In this document: positions 5,048 to 6,013 of the stretch, one piece after another
How the letters are laid out: the number at the start of each line of letters is the position of its first letter
Position numbering within the stretch: position 1 is the first letter of the stretch
DNA from: Pseudomonadota bacterium
GTDB lineage: Bacteria; Pseudomonadota; Alphaproteobacteria; Rhizobiales; Hyphomicrobiaceae
Length of the DNA stretch: 6,013 nt
NCBI GenBank assembly: GCA_021813195.1
Contig: JAKALI010000274.1
Coordinates: 1 to 6,013 of the forward strand
Direction of reading: 5' to 3'
Notes under the pieces: model-generated
Database searches by the model: none
What the model was told of the DNA's origin: nothing
The model's input: the letters and a program-made list of their open reading frames with translations, nothing else
Translations under genes and position numbers: made by a program

Positions 5048-6013
5048 TTGAGCGACTGGTTTTTCCGGCAAGGGCGCAAGGAACGCCTGATCGATCTGTT
5101 GGGGCTCGATGCCCGCATTGATTCGATCCTCTCCGAGACGTGGTCGAAGATTCGCGACGGCTGGAATTCGGCCTCCAGTTTATTCGCGCGCTGCCGGCTC
5201 ACCGGCTGGAAGCGGCTCGCCAACGAGTTCGCCTCCGAAGGCCTGACGCTCGGGGCGGGCGGGCTCGTCGTACTCTATGCGCTGGCGATCCCCGCCTTCC
5301 AAGAATTCGACGAGGGCCGCTTTCTGACCGGCCGCTTTGCCGTCAAGTTTCTCGATAAGGACGGCAACGAGATCGGCCAGCGCGGCATCCTGCATAACGA
5401 TGCCGTGCCGCTCGAAGAAATTCCAGATCATGTCATCAAGGCGACTCTTGCAACCGAAGATCGCCGCTTCTTCGAACACTTCGGCATCGACGTCATCGGT
5501 ACACTGCGCGCGCTCGCGGAAAACCTCAGGGCCAATGACGTGGTGCAAGGCGGCTCCTCGCTGACGCAGCAGTTGGCCAAGAACTTGTTCCTTTCCTCGG
5601 AACGTTCCATCGAACGCAAGATCAAAGAGGTGTTCTTATCGCTGCTGCTGGAGACCCGCTTCACCAAACGCGAGATTCTGAAAATGTATCTCGATCGGGC
5701 CTACATGGGCGGGGGAGCGTTTGGTGTCGAGGCGGCGGCACAATTCTATTTCGGCAAGTCCATCCGCGACGTCAATCTCGCGGAAGCCGCCATGCTGGCG
5801 GGGCTGTACAAAGCGCCTACAAAGTTTGCACCCCACGTCAATCTGCCGGCCTCACGGGCGCGAACGAATGTTGTGCTGCAGAACCTTGTCGAAACGGGCT
5901 ACTACACGGCGGCTCAGGTGCATGAGGCGCGCCTCAACCCGGCCAAAATTGTCGAGACGCGGCCGACGGAGAGCCCCGATTGGTTTCTCGATTGGGCGTT
6001 TGAGGAAGTGCAG
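5048..6013 (+). CDS. Class A penicillin-binding protein, N-terminal part (GT51)
   Basis: The frame is open to the window edge and gives the first 322 residues of a bifunctional murein synthase. Its GT51 domain polymerises lipid II into glycan strands on the outer face of the inner membrane; the transpeptidase domain should lie beyond the window. Residues 1-63 are a long, helical, charged cytoplasmic region, followed by one membrane segment (about 65-84). The GT51 motifs are all present in order: ATEDRRFFEHFGID (135-148) with catalytic E137, QGGSSLTQQLAKN (167-179), RKIKEVFLSLLLE (190-202) with the KREILKMYLDRAYMGGG stretch (207-223), and LAEAAMLAGLYKAPT (244-258). No ATG is available in frame; TTG at 5048 is chosen because it gives a rhizobial-like SDWFF start, but only a weak GGA precedes it. 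GTG at 5009 is the alternative. The sequence resembles the long-N-terminus rhizobial paralogue more than classical mrcA, so no symbol is given. A monofunctional transglycosylase is unlikely, since residues after 260 continue as in class A enzymes. Confidence 0.92.
   Translation, partial: MSDWFFRQGRKERLIDLLGLDARIDSILSETWSKIRDGWNSASSLFARCRLTGWKRLANEFASEGLTLGAGGLVVLYALAIPAFQEFDEGRFLTGRFAVKFLDKDGNEIGQRGILHNDAVPLEEIPDHVIKATLATEDRRFFEHFGIDVIGTLRALAENLRANDVVQGGSSLTQQLAKNLFLSSERSIERKIKEVFLSLLLETRFTKREILKMYLDRAYMGGGAFGVEAAAQFYFGKSIRDVNLAEAAMLAGLYKAPTKFAPHVNLPASRARTNVVLQNLVETGYYTAAQVHEARLNPAKIVETRPTESPDWFLDWAFEEVQ

Overview
The window reads as ordinary chromosomal DNA of a GC-rich alphaproteobacterium, most likely of the order Hyphomicrobiales (Rhizobiales), perhaps close to Hyphomicrobiaceae. 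Three things point there: a bacterial homologue of the mitochondrial complex I subunit NDUFS4, an outer-membrane porin whose mature N-terminus carries the LGGNCC / DLEERIAELE signature typical of that order, and a class A penicillin-binding protein with the long cytoplasmic N-terminus seen in rhizobial homologues. This placement rests on remembered family features, not on a search.

Layout. Positions 156-232 hold a tRNA-Arg(TCT) on the minus strand. Three minus-strand genes follow with short gaps: the NDUFS4-like subunit (382-687), an unrecognised 94-residue helical protein (835-1119), and a PLP-dependent fold-type III ornithine/lysine decarboxylase (1207-2421). Their transcription order is decarboxylase, small protein, NDUFS4-like gene, tRNA. 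A gene-free stretch of about 525 bases (2425-2949) separates the decarboxylase from a divergent porin (2950-4227, plus), which ends in a clear rho-independent terminator (4251-4286). Next come a YcgN/UPF0260-family cysteine-cluster protein (4420-4974, minus) and, divergent from it across 73 bases, the first 322 codons of a class A penicillin-binding protein (5048 to the window end, plus), cut by the edge within or just after its glycosyltransferase domain.

The genes do not form one pathway. They cover respiration (NDUFS4-like), polyamine synthesis (decarboxylase), outer-membrane permeability (porin), peptidoglycan synthesis (PBP) and a poorly characterised metal-binding protein (YcgN family). 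I see no transposase, integrase, CRISPR array, toxin-antitoxin pair or defence module, and no convincing undescribed multi-gene system. The items most worth a second look are the unrecognised small protein with a near-ideal ribosome binding site, the inverted repeat between the YcgN-family gene and the PBP gene, and the long decarboxylase-porin intergenic region with a phased direct repeat.
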